From BOG-1112 sp964611335 (GTDB lineage: Bacteria > Bdellovibrionota_B > Oligoflexia > Oligoflexales > Bog-1112), in assembly GCA_964611335.1 (NCBI GenBank), contig CAZSXR010000001.1:744001-808000 (forward strand): 64,000 nucleotides of DNA, in the 5' to 3' direction. Positions 1-7,671 of this stretch are shown here, piece by piece (position 1 is the stretch's first letter; each line of letters opens with the position of its first letter). Under the pieces are notes generated by a model. It was not told the DNA's origin. It ran no database searches and worked only from the letters and a program-made list of their open reading frames with translations. The position numbers and the translations under genes were made by a program.

Positions 1-382
1 AGAGACCTTCATAACCTATGATTTTAACGCGTTCTTCAACCGCTTTGTGATCTTTCATTGCCATTTCTATAGGATTGCTAAGAGGCCCTTTTGCCTGCGT
101 TTCCAAAGAATCAGCACGTCCATCCCAGAAGAAGGCAGAGTAAACTTGGGAGTTCCAAACGGTGGGAGCTTTTCTTCCTCCAACCTGTCCTTTAACTCCC
201 ACAGAGTTGGGACGCCCATCACTGCCATTTCCCATAACATTATGGCAGGAGTTGCAAGATACGGTTCCGTCATCGGAAAGCCGAGGGTCAAAATACAGTT
301 GTTTCCCGAGTTCAACGAGTGTTGTGTTTTGCGTATACGCGTAGGGACTTGAGAGAAGCAAAAGAAGAGAGAGGATTTTCAT
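1..382 (-). CDS. Di-haem cytochrome c peroxidase, N-terminal part (runs off the left edge)
   Basis: Periplasmic enzyme of the bacterial cytochrome c peroxidase/MauG family, which reduces hydrogen peroxide with electrons from small c-type cytochromes. Reading back from ATG at 380-382 gives 127 residues without a stop. A hydrophobic signal peptide (residues 1-17) is followed by LGKQLYFDPRLS and the haem-binding motif CNSCH (Cys43, Cys46, His47), then GRKAPTVWNSQ, FFWDGRADSLE and GPLSNPIEM, which are hallmark blocks of this family. The second haem domain lies outside the window. The family is recognised with confidence; MauG-like versus classical peroxidase cannot be decided from this part. Short ORFs in other frames here are shadows. 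Confidence 0.9.
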   Translation of the reverse strand, partial: MKILSLLLLLSSPYAYTQNTTLVELGKQLYFDPRLSDDGTVSCNSCHNVMGNGSDGRPNSVGVKGQVGGRKAPTVWNSQVYSAFFWDGRADSLETQAKGPLSNPIEMAMKDHKAVEERVKIIGYEGL

Positions 383-538
383 AGGAACTCCTGAACGTTG
401 GTTTTTCCAAACAGAGACAATTTAAAATGACGCTTGAACTGTGAGAATTTTTTAAGAAACTTCGCTGTGAATCTTGACATATTGGGATGGGTTTGAATAT
501 TTAGATCCTGTTGATTCTAAACGAGATTTTGCCATTTC

Positions 539-567
539 TTGATAAAATATGAATTTTTTGCTATACT
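539..567 (+). promoter_or_regulatory. Sigma-70-type promoter for the gene at 607
   Basis: TTGATA (539-544) and TATACT (562-567) are separated by 17 bp, close to the sigma-70 consensus at ideal spacing. The expected transcript start lies near 574, about 33 bp before the ATG, with a good GGAGG ribosome site at 597-601. Inferred from sequence only. Confidence 0.6.
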
Positions 568-606
568 CATCTTAGTAAATCAAATTTCACCAATCCGGAG
601 GACCTC

Positions 607-1500
607 ATGAAAATCCTAAATATTTCTACATTCCTTTCTATACTATTTTTCCAATCCACCTTTTCCAAGGCTACTAACGCAGAAAATATATTTGAGCATT
701 CTTTTACGCTTATTGAAAATAATGGCTTTGAGGATTCTCAAATTCAGATTTTTTTAGAATTTTTAAAAACTCATAAAGATGAAATAAAGAACATTCAAAT
801 ATCGAAAAATCCAGTTGGCCCTTGGGAGAAAATAGGGTCTGGAATTTCAAAATTAGTTCTGAGGCATCCTGATATGGGTGCTTTTGTTTTTAAATTTGAT
901 AATTGCAATGGGAATCACTGCACTGCTAAAACTGAAACCAAAAAAGAAATAGAAAATTTAAAAGATATTCAATATCAAATTTCTTACAGAAATTTAAATC
1001 AGCTCAAAACTCCAAAAACTGGATACTTTAAAAATGAACTTGGTGAGTTTTTAATTGCTGAAAAACTCACATCCTTTAAACAAGAAGATGTTGAAAAAAT
1101 ACAATCTGCTTTTTTAGATGGAAGTCAAGTCGAGGAAGCTATGGATCAATTTTCTCGTCTTGTCTCACAAACGCATCTTTGTGAGGTCAGGCCGGATAGA
1201 TTCGTTCCGTTCAAATCTCAAAATTCTGGTTGGTCTTATGGAATTATAGCTTACGATAAATCGAATAATCCTATTTATGGTCCTTATATCAATATTTACG
1301 ATTTTGATTGCGTTGGTTTGTATTATGATCGTCATGAGCATGAAACTCTATCTGGCCTTTATTTTGACTGGGTTGCTGGCATGAGTCAGAACCATCGCAT
1401 CGTTGTTCATAGTACATTTTCAATGGTTCTTTTGGGAGCTGTAACTTCCTTTTTTGTGAACATGCTGAGGGCCAACCAAGATCTTTTTAATGCGCAATAA
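607..1500 (+). CDS. Secreted protein with kinase-fold-like motifs, unknown function
   Basis: Not recognised as a named family. The 297-residue product has a signal peptide (about residues 1-25) and a hydrophobic stretch near the C-terminus (about 266-285). Between them the order of motifs resembles a protein-kinase or aminoglycoside-phosphotransferase fold: a glycine-rich turn (KIGSGISKLVL, 76-86), a lysine in a beta-strand (VFKFD, Lys96), a helix glutamate (KKEIENL, Glu114), a hinge-like GEFLIAEKL (146-154), a THLCEVRPDRF segment where a catalytic loop would sit, and YDFDCVG (231-237) resembling a metal-binding DFG/DFD motif. The canonical HRD aspartate is not evident, so it could be a degenerate or inactive fold. 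The kinase reading is inference. Low-GC codon use and a clear promoter and Shine-Dalgarno support a real gene. It converges with the next gene, 2 bp away. Confidence 0.8.
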   Translation: MKILNISTFLSILFFQSTFSKATNAENIFEHSFTLIENNGFEDSQIQIFLEFLKTHKDEIKNIQISKNPVGPWEKIGSGISKLVLRHPDMGAFVFKFDNCNGNHCTAKTETKKEIENLKDIQYQISYRNLNQLKTPKTGYFKNELGEFLIAEKLTSFKQEDVEKIQSAFLDGSQVEEAMDQFSRLVSQTHLCEVRPDRFVPFKSQNSGWSYGIIAYDKSNNPIYGPYINIYDFDCVGLYYDRHEHETLSGLYFDWVAGMSQNHRIVVHSTFSMVLLGAVTSFFVNMLRANQDLFNAQ

Positions 1501-1502
1501 AA

Positions 1503-2510
1503 TCATTCCGTTTTCTGATGCTGGAAATACAAACTATGGTCACCGAATTCGGAGGCTATAAAGTTGCTGCTTGCATGGATATGTCCGACTGTATAGGAGT
1601 AAACACCGCATTCGTCCTGAGCAGAGTGTTCTCCTATCACTGTATAGAGATGCAAGCCTTCACCTTTTCCGTTGATTACTTTACGGAAGTCTTCACCCTC
1701 CTTAAGATTTGCAGTCATCGCTTTTAATTCTTCACTAGGAACAAAACGTAAACGATAAGGAGCTTTGATTTCAGAAACACTGTTACCGTTTTCTGTGACG
1801 GAAGCCATGTGCTTAGTTGTCAGTGCGGTAGTTTTTCCTTTGCAGCCGATGCTTTTTAATCCGAGAGCAAAACTTTTTTCCAAGGCCTTAGCAGCAAAGC
1901 TGTGCGGAGGCTCTATCACATTTGAAAATGTGTTTTCAAAAATATGGGGACTGCTCTGTCCATCTAAGGAGTACATGGCCATAATGTTTTTGGATGCCTG
2001 TCCGTCGATAAGAAATTTAAGACCGAACCCGGGTAAATAAGAGTTTTTTTCAGGAGCTTTCGCAAGAGAGATACGGAGAAGCCCTTCTTTAGCACCTGTT
2101 TCGAAAAGACCTGTATAGGGATGTCCCTTTTCTGCATCGAAGCGGACTTGGATGACAGATCCTGAGGAGTGTATGTGTTTTTTTCTATCTTTTATCATCG
2201 TATCGCTGCCGTGAGTAAAGGCTTTGATTGCAAATAAAGGATTGAATAGTTGGAGTTTGGATGCTCCGGTGTCTTCATAAGGAGGGATGACGTGGTATTG
2301 AGTCTTGATGATGTCCTTCCAGAGTTGGTTTTTTTTCTGTGCTGCAGAGAGTTTTTCGTAACTTATATTTTCTTCCTCAGTGACATCGGTTGCAAGAAGA
2401 TTGTAGGGAACGTCGAGGTCTTGAGAGTCGTCATGAGGATCGAGATTTAAAGTTGCAGCTTGTTGAAAAAGGGGAACGCCTGCGAGGAGAATCCAAATCG
2501 GGAATTTCAT
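1503..2510 (-). CDS. Secreted protein resembling the catalase-like fold
   Basis: A 335-residue exported protein with an N-terminal hydrophobic signal sequence (about residues 1-19). The central part (about 90-215) has the order of blocks seen in haem-catalase-like proteins of the srpA/small-catalase type: NPLFAIKAFTHGSDTM, a histidine segment (HIHSSGSVIQVRF), GLFETGAKEGLLRISLA, PGFGLKFLIDG and NIMAMYSLDGQ. In that superfamily these blocks form the beta-barrel around haem. I did not identify the proximal tyrosine motif, so haem binding and peroxide activity are unproven. The fold assignment is from pattern memory and is inference. It is transcribed alone and converges with the upstream plus-strand gene. 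The sequence before its ATG has no strong ribosome site. Confidence 0.75.
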   Translation of the reverse strand: MKFPIWILLAGVPLFQQAATLNLDPHDDSQDLDVPYNLLATDVTEEENISYEKLSAAQKKNQLWKDIIKTQYHVIPPYEDTGASKLQLFNPLFAIKAFTHGSDTMIKDRKKHIHSSGSVIQVRFDAEKGHPYTGLFETGAKEGLLRISLAKAPEKNSYLPGFGLKFLIDGQASKNIMAMYSLDGQSSPHIFENTFSNVIEPPHSFAAKALEKSFALGLKSIGCKGKTTALTTKHMASVTENGNSVSEIKAPYRLRFVPSEELKAMTANLKEGEDFRKVINGKGEGLHLYTVIGEHSAQDECGVYSYTVGHIHASSNFIASEFGDHSLYFQHQKTE

Positions 2511-2564
2511 ACAGATTCCTTAAAAAAGTTCGCTGTATAGGAACATAAACTTTATTAAGAAAAA

Positions 2565-2858
2565 CTAAGAAAAATAAAAAATATCACCGCTAATCGAGAA
2601 TGATTTCTTCAAATGTGGGGCATCTTTTTTCGTAAAACCTTTGCGCCCTTGTATCCAGTCACATTGGAATTTTCTACAGAGTTGGGGTCTGACTTCATAA
2701 ATTCCACAACCTTTTTCCGTGAGATAACGACAGGGAATTCCCGCAGCTTTAGCGATATCTTCTCCTGTGTCGTAGCGAGTTGTGTAACCAGGTTGGGATT
2801 CTATACGCAGATAGGTACAACACGCCGTACAGGACATACACGTGCGTTTGAGTTCCAT
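2565..2858 (-). CDS. YkgJ-type CxxCxxCC zinc/iron-chelating domain protein
   Basis: A small cytoplasmic protein (97 residues from this start) of the YkgJ/UPF0153 family, which binds a metal through clustered cysteines. Visible ligands are CMSCTACC near the N-terminus, then a PC, a GCGIYEVRPQLCRKFQC block with three further cysteines, giving the family's usual eight. The start is chosen at the internal ATG (2856-2858): an upstream in-frame ATG would extend the protein 27 residues into the preceding gene, while this ATG has AGAGG just upstream and begins 7 bp after the preceding gene's stop. The two minus-strand genes are probably co-transcribed. The biochemical role of the family is not settled. 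Confidence 0.85.
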   Translation of the reverse strand: MELKRTCMSCTACCTYLRIESQPGYTTRYDTGEDIAKAAGIPCRYLTEKGCGIYEVRPQLCRKFQCDWIQGRKGFTKKDAPHLKKSFSISGDIFYFS

Positions 2859-2865
2859 ACTGCCT

Positions 2866-3801
2866 CTAAAATTTGATGTTCCACAACAGTTGAAATTGTC
2901 CTTGAGTAAATGCTGTCTTCCAGGTGTTGTTTGTTCCATTCTGATTCACAATATTGTCGCTGCTGAAAACAAGTCCTAATGTATGAATGTCGTTCACGCT
3001 CCAATCCAATTCAGGTTCCATAGAAACCGTATAAGACCAGCTGTTATTAAGAGGAGCAGCATCGTGGTAGTTTCTGTATTTTGTAGTTCGAAAGTAGAAG
3101 GGCATACTGAAGAGTAAAGTTTTTGTAAGGATGAGATCTGTTGTTTGAGAGAAGTAGTGTTCGAATACAGGGTTTGCAATTTTTTTAGAACGTGTTGTGT
3201 ATCCATCCTTTCGAGAAATGAAAAAGGAGGGAATGTATGCAAAGTCTGCTTCCATAAAAGAAAAAACTTTATGTTTAATGCTGAAGTAATTGCGAACAAG
3301 TGTGATGATCCCTTGGTTGATTCTCGAAGGGAAATTATCTCCTCGTGATGCAAGAGGTAAGAAGACTCGATTTTGTATGGAAAAAGCAGTGTTTTTACTT
3401 TGGCTCTCCCAGAGTTTGCTCCACTTCATGCTGAAGTAAGAGTCTTGCCAACGGAAATCTGGTTCATTGAAAGCGTTCTTTTTTTCTCTCGCATCGTAAA
3501 GGTCGTTTCGAAAGAATTGAACATAAGACAGCTTTCTATTTTCATTAAAAGAATGAGTAAGCTCGATGGCGTTTTGTAAGTAGAAGGATCCTGATTGAGG
3601 AGAGAAATTCGGTCGAAATTCTATGGAATGCGCTTTCTTTTGCTTTATATCGAGAAGTCTGGAAGCTTTTTCACCGATTCTTTCTTCGAGGGAACTTCGG
3701 GTTTCCGATCTCCCCTTTGCTTTCGGGATTCCAGATGATTTTTGACCGTAACTGAGAGGTGACATAAGGAAGAAGAGGACGAGAGAGTGACGAAATCGCA
3801 T
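2866..3801 (-). CDS. Outer-membrane beta-barrel protein, unknown function
   Basis: A 311-residue exported protein. A signal peptide ends around residue 19 (YGQ). After a basic, helical stretch the rest alternates polar and aromatic residues in the way of transmembrane beta-strands, with many Tyr/Phe/Trp girdle residues, and the chain ends in QLLWNIKF with a terminal Phe, the classical outer-membrane barrel C-terminus recognised by the BAM machinery. About 10-12 strands fit the length. No specific family is recognised; an alginate-export or phospholipase-like barrel cannot be excluded. It lies directly upstream of the YkgJ-type gene on the same strand. Confidence 0.75.
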   Translation of the reverse strand: MRFRHSLVLFFLMSPLSYGQKSSGIPKAKGRSETRSSLEERIGEKASRLLDIKQKKAHSIEFRPNFSPQSGSFYLQNAIELTHSFNENRKLSYVQFFRNDLYDAREKKNAFNEPDFRWQDSYFSMKWSKLWESQSKNTAFSIQNRVFLPLASRGDNFPSRINQGIITLVRNYFSIKHKVFSFMEADFAYIPSFFISRKDGYTTRSKKIANPVFEHYFSQTTDLILTKTLLFSMPFYFRTTKYRNYHDAAPLNNSWSYTVSMEPELDWSVNDIHTLGLVFSSDNIVNQNGTNNTWKTAFTQGQFQLLWNIKF

Positions 3802-4022
3802 CTTTTGCCTTTCTTTTTAAAATGTCGGAGCCTTTCTTTCATTCTAGCTCAGTTTTCAAAAACCAAGTCAAATTTTCAGAGTAAAGTTAGTGGCGAGGCA
3901 ACAAAAACTTAGAAGTCAAATTCTGACGTACTCTGTTTAAATTATTCTCAGATCTCATTTGTTATAGATCGACTAAGATTCAAAATATTAAATTTAACAC
4001 GAATTTCAGAAGAGGTGCTTCT

Positions 4023-4571
4023 ATGAAAGTTCCAAGAGTTGTACTATTTTTCTGCCTCAGTGTGTTTTCGATAAATGTTTTTGCATCCTCAGATCTTGAT
4101 GATGGTGAAAGTTTAGAGCGATTCGCAAGAGGTGAGCATCACACGTTAGTGCTTACATCAAAAAAACGTCTTTTAGCTTACGGTCGAAACGAAGAAGGAC
4201 AGTTGGGTATTGGGGATTACCTCAATAGAAGATTACCCGTTCTTGTGAATCTGAATTTAAAATGGAATGAGTGGATAACGGATTTTCAAACTGGCAAATA
4301 CCACTCTGTTGTTCTCACAAGTCTGGGAAGAGTTTTTGTTTTCGGCCTTAACAATACAGGTCAGTTGGGTTTGAAGAGATTTCATTATCTAGATTCTCCC
4401 CTTCCTATAGAACTTGATGTCGAACTCTCATATGGTGAGAGAATTCAAAAGATCGATGTTGCAGGATTCTACACGAAGATAGTTAGCTCTTTTGGAAGAG
4501 AAATTCTCTTTGGTGGAGAACAGGCTTACATGCATGTTAAACAGTTTTCCGACGTATTAAACATCCTGTAA
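4023..4571 (+). CDS. Short exported RCC1-repeat protein
   Basis: A 182-residue product with a signal peptide (residues 1-21, cleavage after VFASS). It has two clear RCC1 repeats (GEHHTLVLTSKKRLLAYG with NEEGQLGIGD, and GKYHSVVLTSLGRVFVFG with NNTGQLGLKR) and a weak third (AGFYTKIVSSFGREILFGG). RCC1 propellers normally have seven blades, so this protein is too short to close one alone; it may be a truncated remnant, or oligomerise. The ribosome site is GAGG before ATG 4023. Its last 46 bp overlap the 3' end of pncA on the other strand, which fits loss of the original downstream part. RCC1-like repeats in secreted bacterial proteins usually serve binding; no partner can be named. Confidence 0.75.
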   Translation: MKVPRVVLFFCLSVFSINVFASSDLDDGESLERFARGEHHTLVLTSKKRLLAYGRNEEGQLGIGDYLNRRLPVLVNLNLKWNEWITDFQTGKYHSVVLTSLGRVFVFGLNNTGQLGLKRFHYLDSPLPIELDVELSYGERIQKIDVAGFYTKIVSSFGREILFGGEQAYMHVKQFSDVLNIL

Positions 4572-5140
4572 ATATTCTCTACTGCGGAAGGGTCCATCCC
4601 TCGACATCCCTCTTGAATTAGAAAGCTTTGAAAACCAAAATTCCTTGCATCTTCTGCCGTGAATTTCACACAGTAGTCTGTGGCAAGCCCCATAATGTGG
4701 ACTTCTCTTATCTCATGTTCTTCGAGGTATTTTCTAAGTTCCGTTTCTTTTGAGGCAGCGTTATCGCGAAAGGCACTGTAACTGTCTACGTTCTCATCCA
4801 TTCCCTTATATATGATTTTATCTATGAGAGGGGAGACAGCTTCTAATTCTTTTGGAAATTCTGATCCCCACGTATTCTGCACACAGTGATCAGGCCATAG
4901 GGTTTGTTCAACAGATCCAAGCAATATAGAGTCGAAAATTTTTTTGTCCGGGTATTCGCTTGCAAAACTTTTATGTTTGGGCGGATGCCAGTCTTTACTC
5001 GCTATGATTTTGTGGAAAAAACCCTTGTGGTTTTTAAGTAAACGGAGAGCAACCGGAATCACTTCGTTTGCATGAGGAACTGCCAAAGATCCGTTTTCTA
5101 GAAAGTCATTTTGAATGTCTACGAGTATAAGTGCCCGCAT
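4526..5140 (-). CDS. pncA: Nicotinamidase
   Basis: Cytoplasmic amidohydrolase converting nicotinamide to nicotinate and ammonia in NAD salvage. At 204 residues it has the usual family length. The catalytic triad is visible: Asp8 in VDIQNDF, Lys112 in IIYKGMD and Cys157 in GLATDYCVKFTA. The metal site is represented by Asp50, His52 and His56 in SKDWHPPKHKSFA, and the DHC motif by His85. The start ATG has AAGGA upstream. The gene begins about 19 bp after a terminator-like hairpin that follows the sco gene on the same strand, so its expression may depend on read-through or on a promoter overlapping that hairpin. Its 3' end overlaps the RCC1-repeat gene tail to tail. Confidence 0.93.
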   Translation of the reverse strand: MRALILVDIQNDFLENGSLAVPHANEVIPVALRLLKNHKGFFHKIIASKDWHPPKHKSFASEYPDKKIFDSILLGSVEQTLWPDHCVQNTWGSEFPKELEAVSPLIDKIIYKGMDENVDSYSAFRDNAASKETELRKYLEEHEIREVHIMGLATDYCVKFTAEDARNFGFQSFLIQEGCRGMDPSAVENIYRMFNTSENCLTCM

Positions 5141-5158
5141 GATTTGATTCCTTTATGC

Positions 5159-5187
5159 AAAAAAAAAGACGTCATAAAGACGCCTTT
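5159..5187 (-). terminator. Rho-independent terminator after the sco gene
   Basis: Read on the minus strand, a 9-bp stem (AAAGGCGTC with GACGTCTTT, one G-T pair) closes a 5-nt loop and runs into nine T residues (plus-strand A-run 5159-5167). It sits between sco and pncA, only about 19 bp before the pncA start. Confidence 0.8.
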
Positions 5188-5212
5188 GATTTCATCTGGG
5201 ATGACAAGAAGC

Positions 5213-5911
5213 TTAGCTAGCTGTGTTTGCTGCTGTAGCAAGCTGACGTGCGTCAACTTCTAGCTTTGCAAGTTCTTCTTCAGAAGCGCTGTCGTAGTAT
5301 CCTTTGATGCTACCATCTTTGTCGACGAGTACGATGCGTGTAGAGTGTGTGTTCACATCTTCTGCACCACCGAGTTTCATCTGTTTTTGCATAACGTCAT
5401 GGATGCTTTCTTTGCTTCCTGTGAGGAAGAACCATTTTTCTGGGTTTGCTTTGAACGTTTCAGCATAAGCTTTGAGCACCTCTGCTGTATCGTGCGCAGG
5501 ATCTACAGTGATAGAAACGAGTTTTACGTTTGCATCGTTAGCAAATTTTTCCTGGAGAGCTTCCATCTTTTTGTTCATCAAAGGGCATGGGCCTTTGCAT
5601 GTTGAGAAGAAGAAGTTGAAAAGGAGTACATTGCCATTCATTGCTGAAAGTTTGAATTCCTGACCAAGTTGGTTCGTTAGAGTGAAGTCCGAGAGCTTTC
5701 CAAAATTTGCAGATACATCATTTCCTGCATGCTCAGTTTCGCTAGCTGCTTCTGCTTGAGCAACTCCTTCGGAAGCTCCTTGTTCCGCAGAAACTTCTGC
5801 TGGGACAGATTCAGAAGGGGTGCTTGTTTGAGAAGCATCTTTTTTGCCAAGAAAAAAGTACACACCAGCTGCGAATACAGCCATCACCACGAGATACACC
5901 AATTTACGCAT
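5213..5911 (-). CDS. Sco1/SenC-type copper chaperone or thiol-redox protein
   Basis: A membrane-anchored periplasmic thioredoxin-fold protein; the family delivers copper to, or reduces, the CuA site of cytochrome c oxidase. One N-terminal transmembrane segment (about residues 4-21) is followed by an Ala/Glu/Ser-rich linker (about 25-68) and the Sco domain. The copper ligands are present: Cys105 and Cys109 in STCKGPCPLM and the distal His189 in NTHSTRIVLVD. The length (232) is usual once the linker is counted. GGAG lies 7 bp before the ATG. It lies downstream of the peptide-binding-protein gene on the same strand, with a terminator-like hairpin between them. No oxidase genes are in this window. 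Confidence 0.92.
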   Translation of the reverse strand: MRKLVYLVVMAVFAAGVYFFLGKKDASQTSTPSESVPAEVSAEQGASEGVAQAEAASETEHAGNDVSANFGKLSDFTLTNQLGQEFKLSAMNGNVLLFNFFFSTCKGPCPLMNKKMEALQEKFANDANVKLVSITVDPAHDTAEVLKAYAETFKANPEKWFFLTGSKESIHDVMQKQMKLGGAEDVNTHSTRIVLVDKDGSIKGYYDSASEEELAKLEVDARQLATAANTAS

Positions 5912-5930
5912 TTACATTCTCCATAAAGAT

Positions 5931-5956
5931 TAAAAAAGAACACGGCAAAGCTGTGT
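5931..5956 (-). terminator. Probable weak terminator between the SBP gene and sco
   Basis: On the minus strand ACACAGC, a TTT loop and GCCGTGT form a 7-bp stem with one A-C mismatch, followed by TTCTTTTTT. It ends about 20 bp before the sco start codon, so the sco ribosome site lies directly behind the U-run. The stem is imperfect, so termination is probably partial. Confidence 0.45.
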
Positions 5957-6042
5957 ACACTAAACTTTTTCCAAATGCAACCGATGTACTGGGGACTTTT
6001 TTTTAGAGCGGGTTTTTATGAAAGGCGTGAATTTCTTTCCAA

Positions 6043-7671
6043 TTATTTCCACTCCGCCGCAGCGATTCCCACAGCTGCAGGTGTAGGGGGAAGAGAAAAA
6101 GAGCTGAGATTTTTGGGAAGCAAAGTTACGTTCGTTCTAAAAAATAGCGGAATACTAGGCAATTCTGAAGTGTAAGACTGCTGGAAAAAATCCATAGAAC
6201 GTTTGCGTTCCGCTATGTTGATAGAACTTGCAAATTTTGCAAGTGCATCATCCACACGTGTGTTGATCCAACCTGGAAGATTTTGCCCCGAGTAAGCATT
6301 GTTCAAACTCGGGACTGCATTTGAGTGATAAAGTGTTTTTGGATTTTCAAAGGGGGTGAGCTTCCATGCATACAAGGCAAGTCCTGAAAATTTACGTTGT
6401 GCAAGGGCCTCGCGGAAATCGTATAAAGATAAGGTTTTAACCGTCGCTTGTGCACCTATAACTTTCCACGCTTTGACAAGGTAGTTTGCAATGCGTATGC
6501 GCATAGGATCTTCCACCGTCAGTATTTCGAAAGACAAAGCACGGGCTCTTTTCGTGCAAATACCCTGATTACCTAACTGCCAATCTGCGGAAGCGAGAAG
6601 CTCCTGCGCCTTTTTCGGAGAAAAAGGGTACAGAGAGACATTCGATGAAAAGAAAGGATCTCCGGGATGTACAGGGCTTACAGCAGGAATAGTCCAATCT
6701 TGTGTCAGTGTTTTTAATAGGACTTCTTTGTCTATGGCGTGAGCAAGTGCTTTGCGAACATGCGAATCTTGAAAAATAGGATTGTACAAATTGAAATCGA
6801 TATGTTCGAAAAAATAACTGTCACTACTGATCTGTGTGAATGCTTTTTTATCCAAAGTATTCAGCATCGAAAGCGTTTCATTCCACGCACTCAAATCGAG
6901 TGCCATATTGATAGTTCCGCTTTGCAATGCTTTTCCTATTTCATTTGTGCTTGTAAAAAATTGGAGTTGTATATTTTCTAATTTTGGAATGAAGAGTGCG
7001 TGTGCATTCCGAGTAAAATTAAAAACAGTGTCTTTTACAGCTTCGACAAGGAAAGATCCGTTGTAGAGGCCTGGATTTTTCGCGTCATTGATATAGTTTG
7101 TATTCTCAAAATAATGAGCCTTATCTTTTTCATAAAGAGCCTCATCTATGTGAGAAGATACGATGATGAAGGCATTCAAAATAGGATAAGGATCCATTAC
7201 ACCGCGAAGTTGTATGGTAAAATGTCGCGTTTCTTCAGGACGAATGTAAATGTAGTCTATTTCTTGTAGCAAATTGGGTGAACGTGAACTTGGGGGAAGA
7301 TTCTGTATAAGCTGCCATGTAAACGCAACATCTTTGAGTGTTAAAGGTTGACCATCTCCCCATTTTACATCTTGTGGAACTTCTATATGTATAGCAAGTT
7401 TTTGCACACCTGTTTTATCTGTGAAGAGTTCTATGCCTTTGTTGGCAAGACTGGGAAGCTGTGTACAAAGTCTACATTGCCAGTTCCAACCCTTTTCTAA
7501 GCTGATCAAAGGAAGCATAGTAAAAGAGTGACGCAAACTTTGTGTTTCTGTTTGTGTAAAAAGTGGATGCGAAAGATGGGAATCTCCCAATGCTCCTATA
7601 GATAGATTCTGAGCGTTTAAAAGTGTGCTGACGCAAAAACATAAAAAGAATATTTTAGAAAGCCATCTCAT
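6043..7671 (-). CDS. Family 5 extracellular solute-binding protein (peptide ABC transporter type)
   Basis: A 542-residue periplasmic binding protein of the SBP_bac_5/DppA-OppA class. A signal peptide ends after residue 20 (LLNAQ). Family blocks are KWGDGQPLTLKDVAFTWQ (the usual dGxplTaeDV motif), NPGLYNGSFLVEA, a DFNLYNPIFQDSHVRKALAHAID block typical for the hinge region, and a C-terminal LPSIPLFFR segment. The start ATG overlaps the lptG stop codon by 4 nt (ATGA), so the two are translationally coupled. No permease or ATPase genes are next to it, so it is an orphan binding protein. The ligand, a peptide, nickel or cell-wall peptide, cannot be told from the sequence. Confidence 0.9.
   Translation of the reverse strand: MRWLSKIFFLCFCVSTLLNAQNLSIGALGDSHLSHPLFTQTETQSLRHSFTMLPLISLEKGWNWQCRLCTQLPSLANKGIELFTDKTGVQKLAIHIEVPQDVKWGDGQPLTLKDVAFTWQLIQNLPPSSRSPNLLQEIDYIYIRPEETRHFTIQLRGVMDPYPILNAFIIVSSHIDEALYEKDKAHYFENTNYINDAKNPGLYNGSFLVEAVKDTVFNFTRNAHALFIPKLENIQLQFFTSTNEIGKALQSGTINMALDLSAWNETLSMLNTLDKKAFTQISSDSYFFEHIDFNLYNPIFQDSHVRKALAHAIDKEVLLKTLTQDWTIPAVSPVHPGDPFFSSNVSLYPFSPKKAQELLASADWQLGNQGICTKRARALSFEILTVEDPMRIRIANYLVKAWKVIGAQATVKTLSLYDFREALAQRKFSGLALYAWKLTPFENPKTLYHSNAVPSLNNAYSGQNLPGWINTRVDDALAKFASSINIAERKRSMDFFQQSYTSELPSIPLFFRTNVTLLPKNLSSFSLPPTPAAVGIAAAEWK

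Noticed and set aside
47..352. Plus- and minus-strand short frames at the left edge
   Set aside because: They shadow the cytochrome c peroxidase frame, which alone shows the haem motif and signal peptide.
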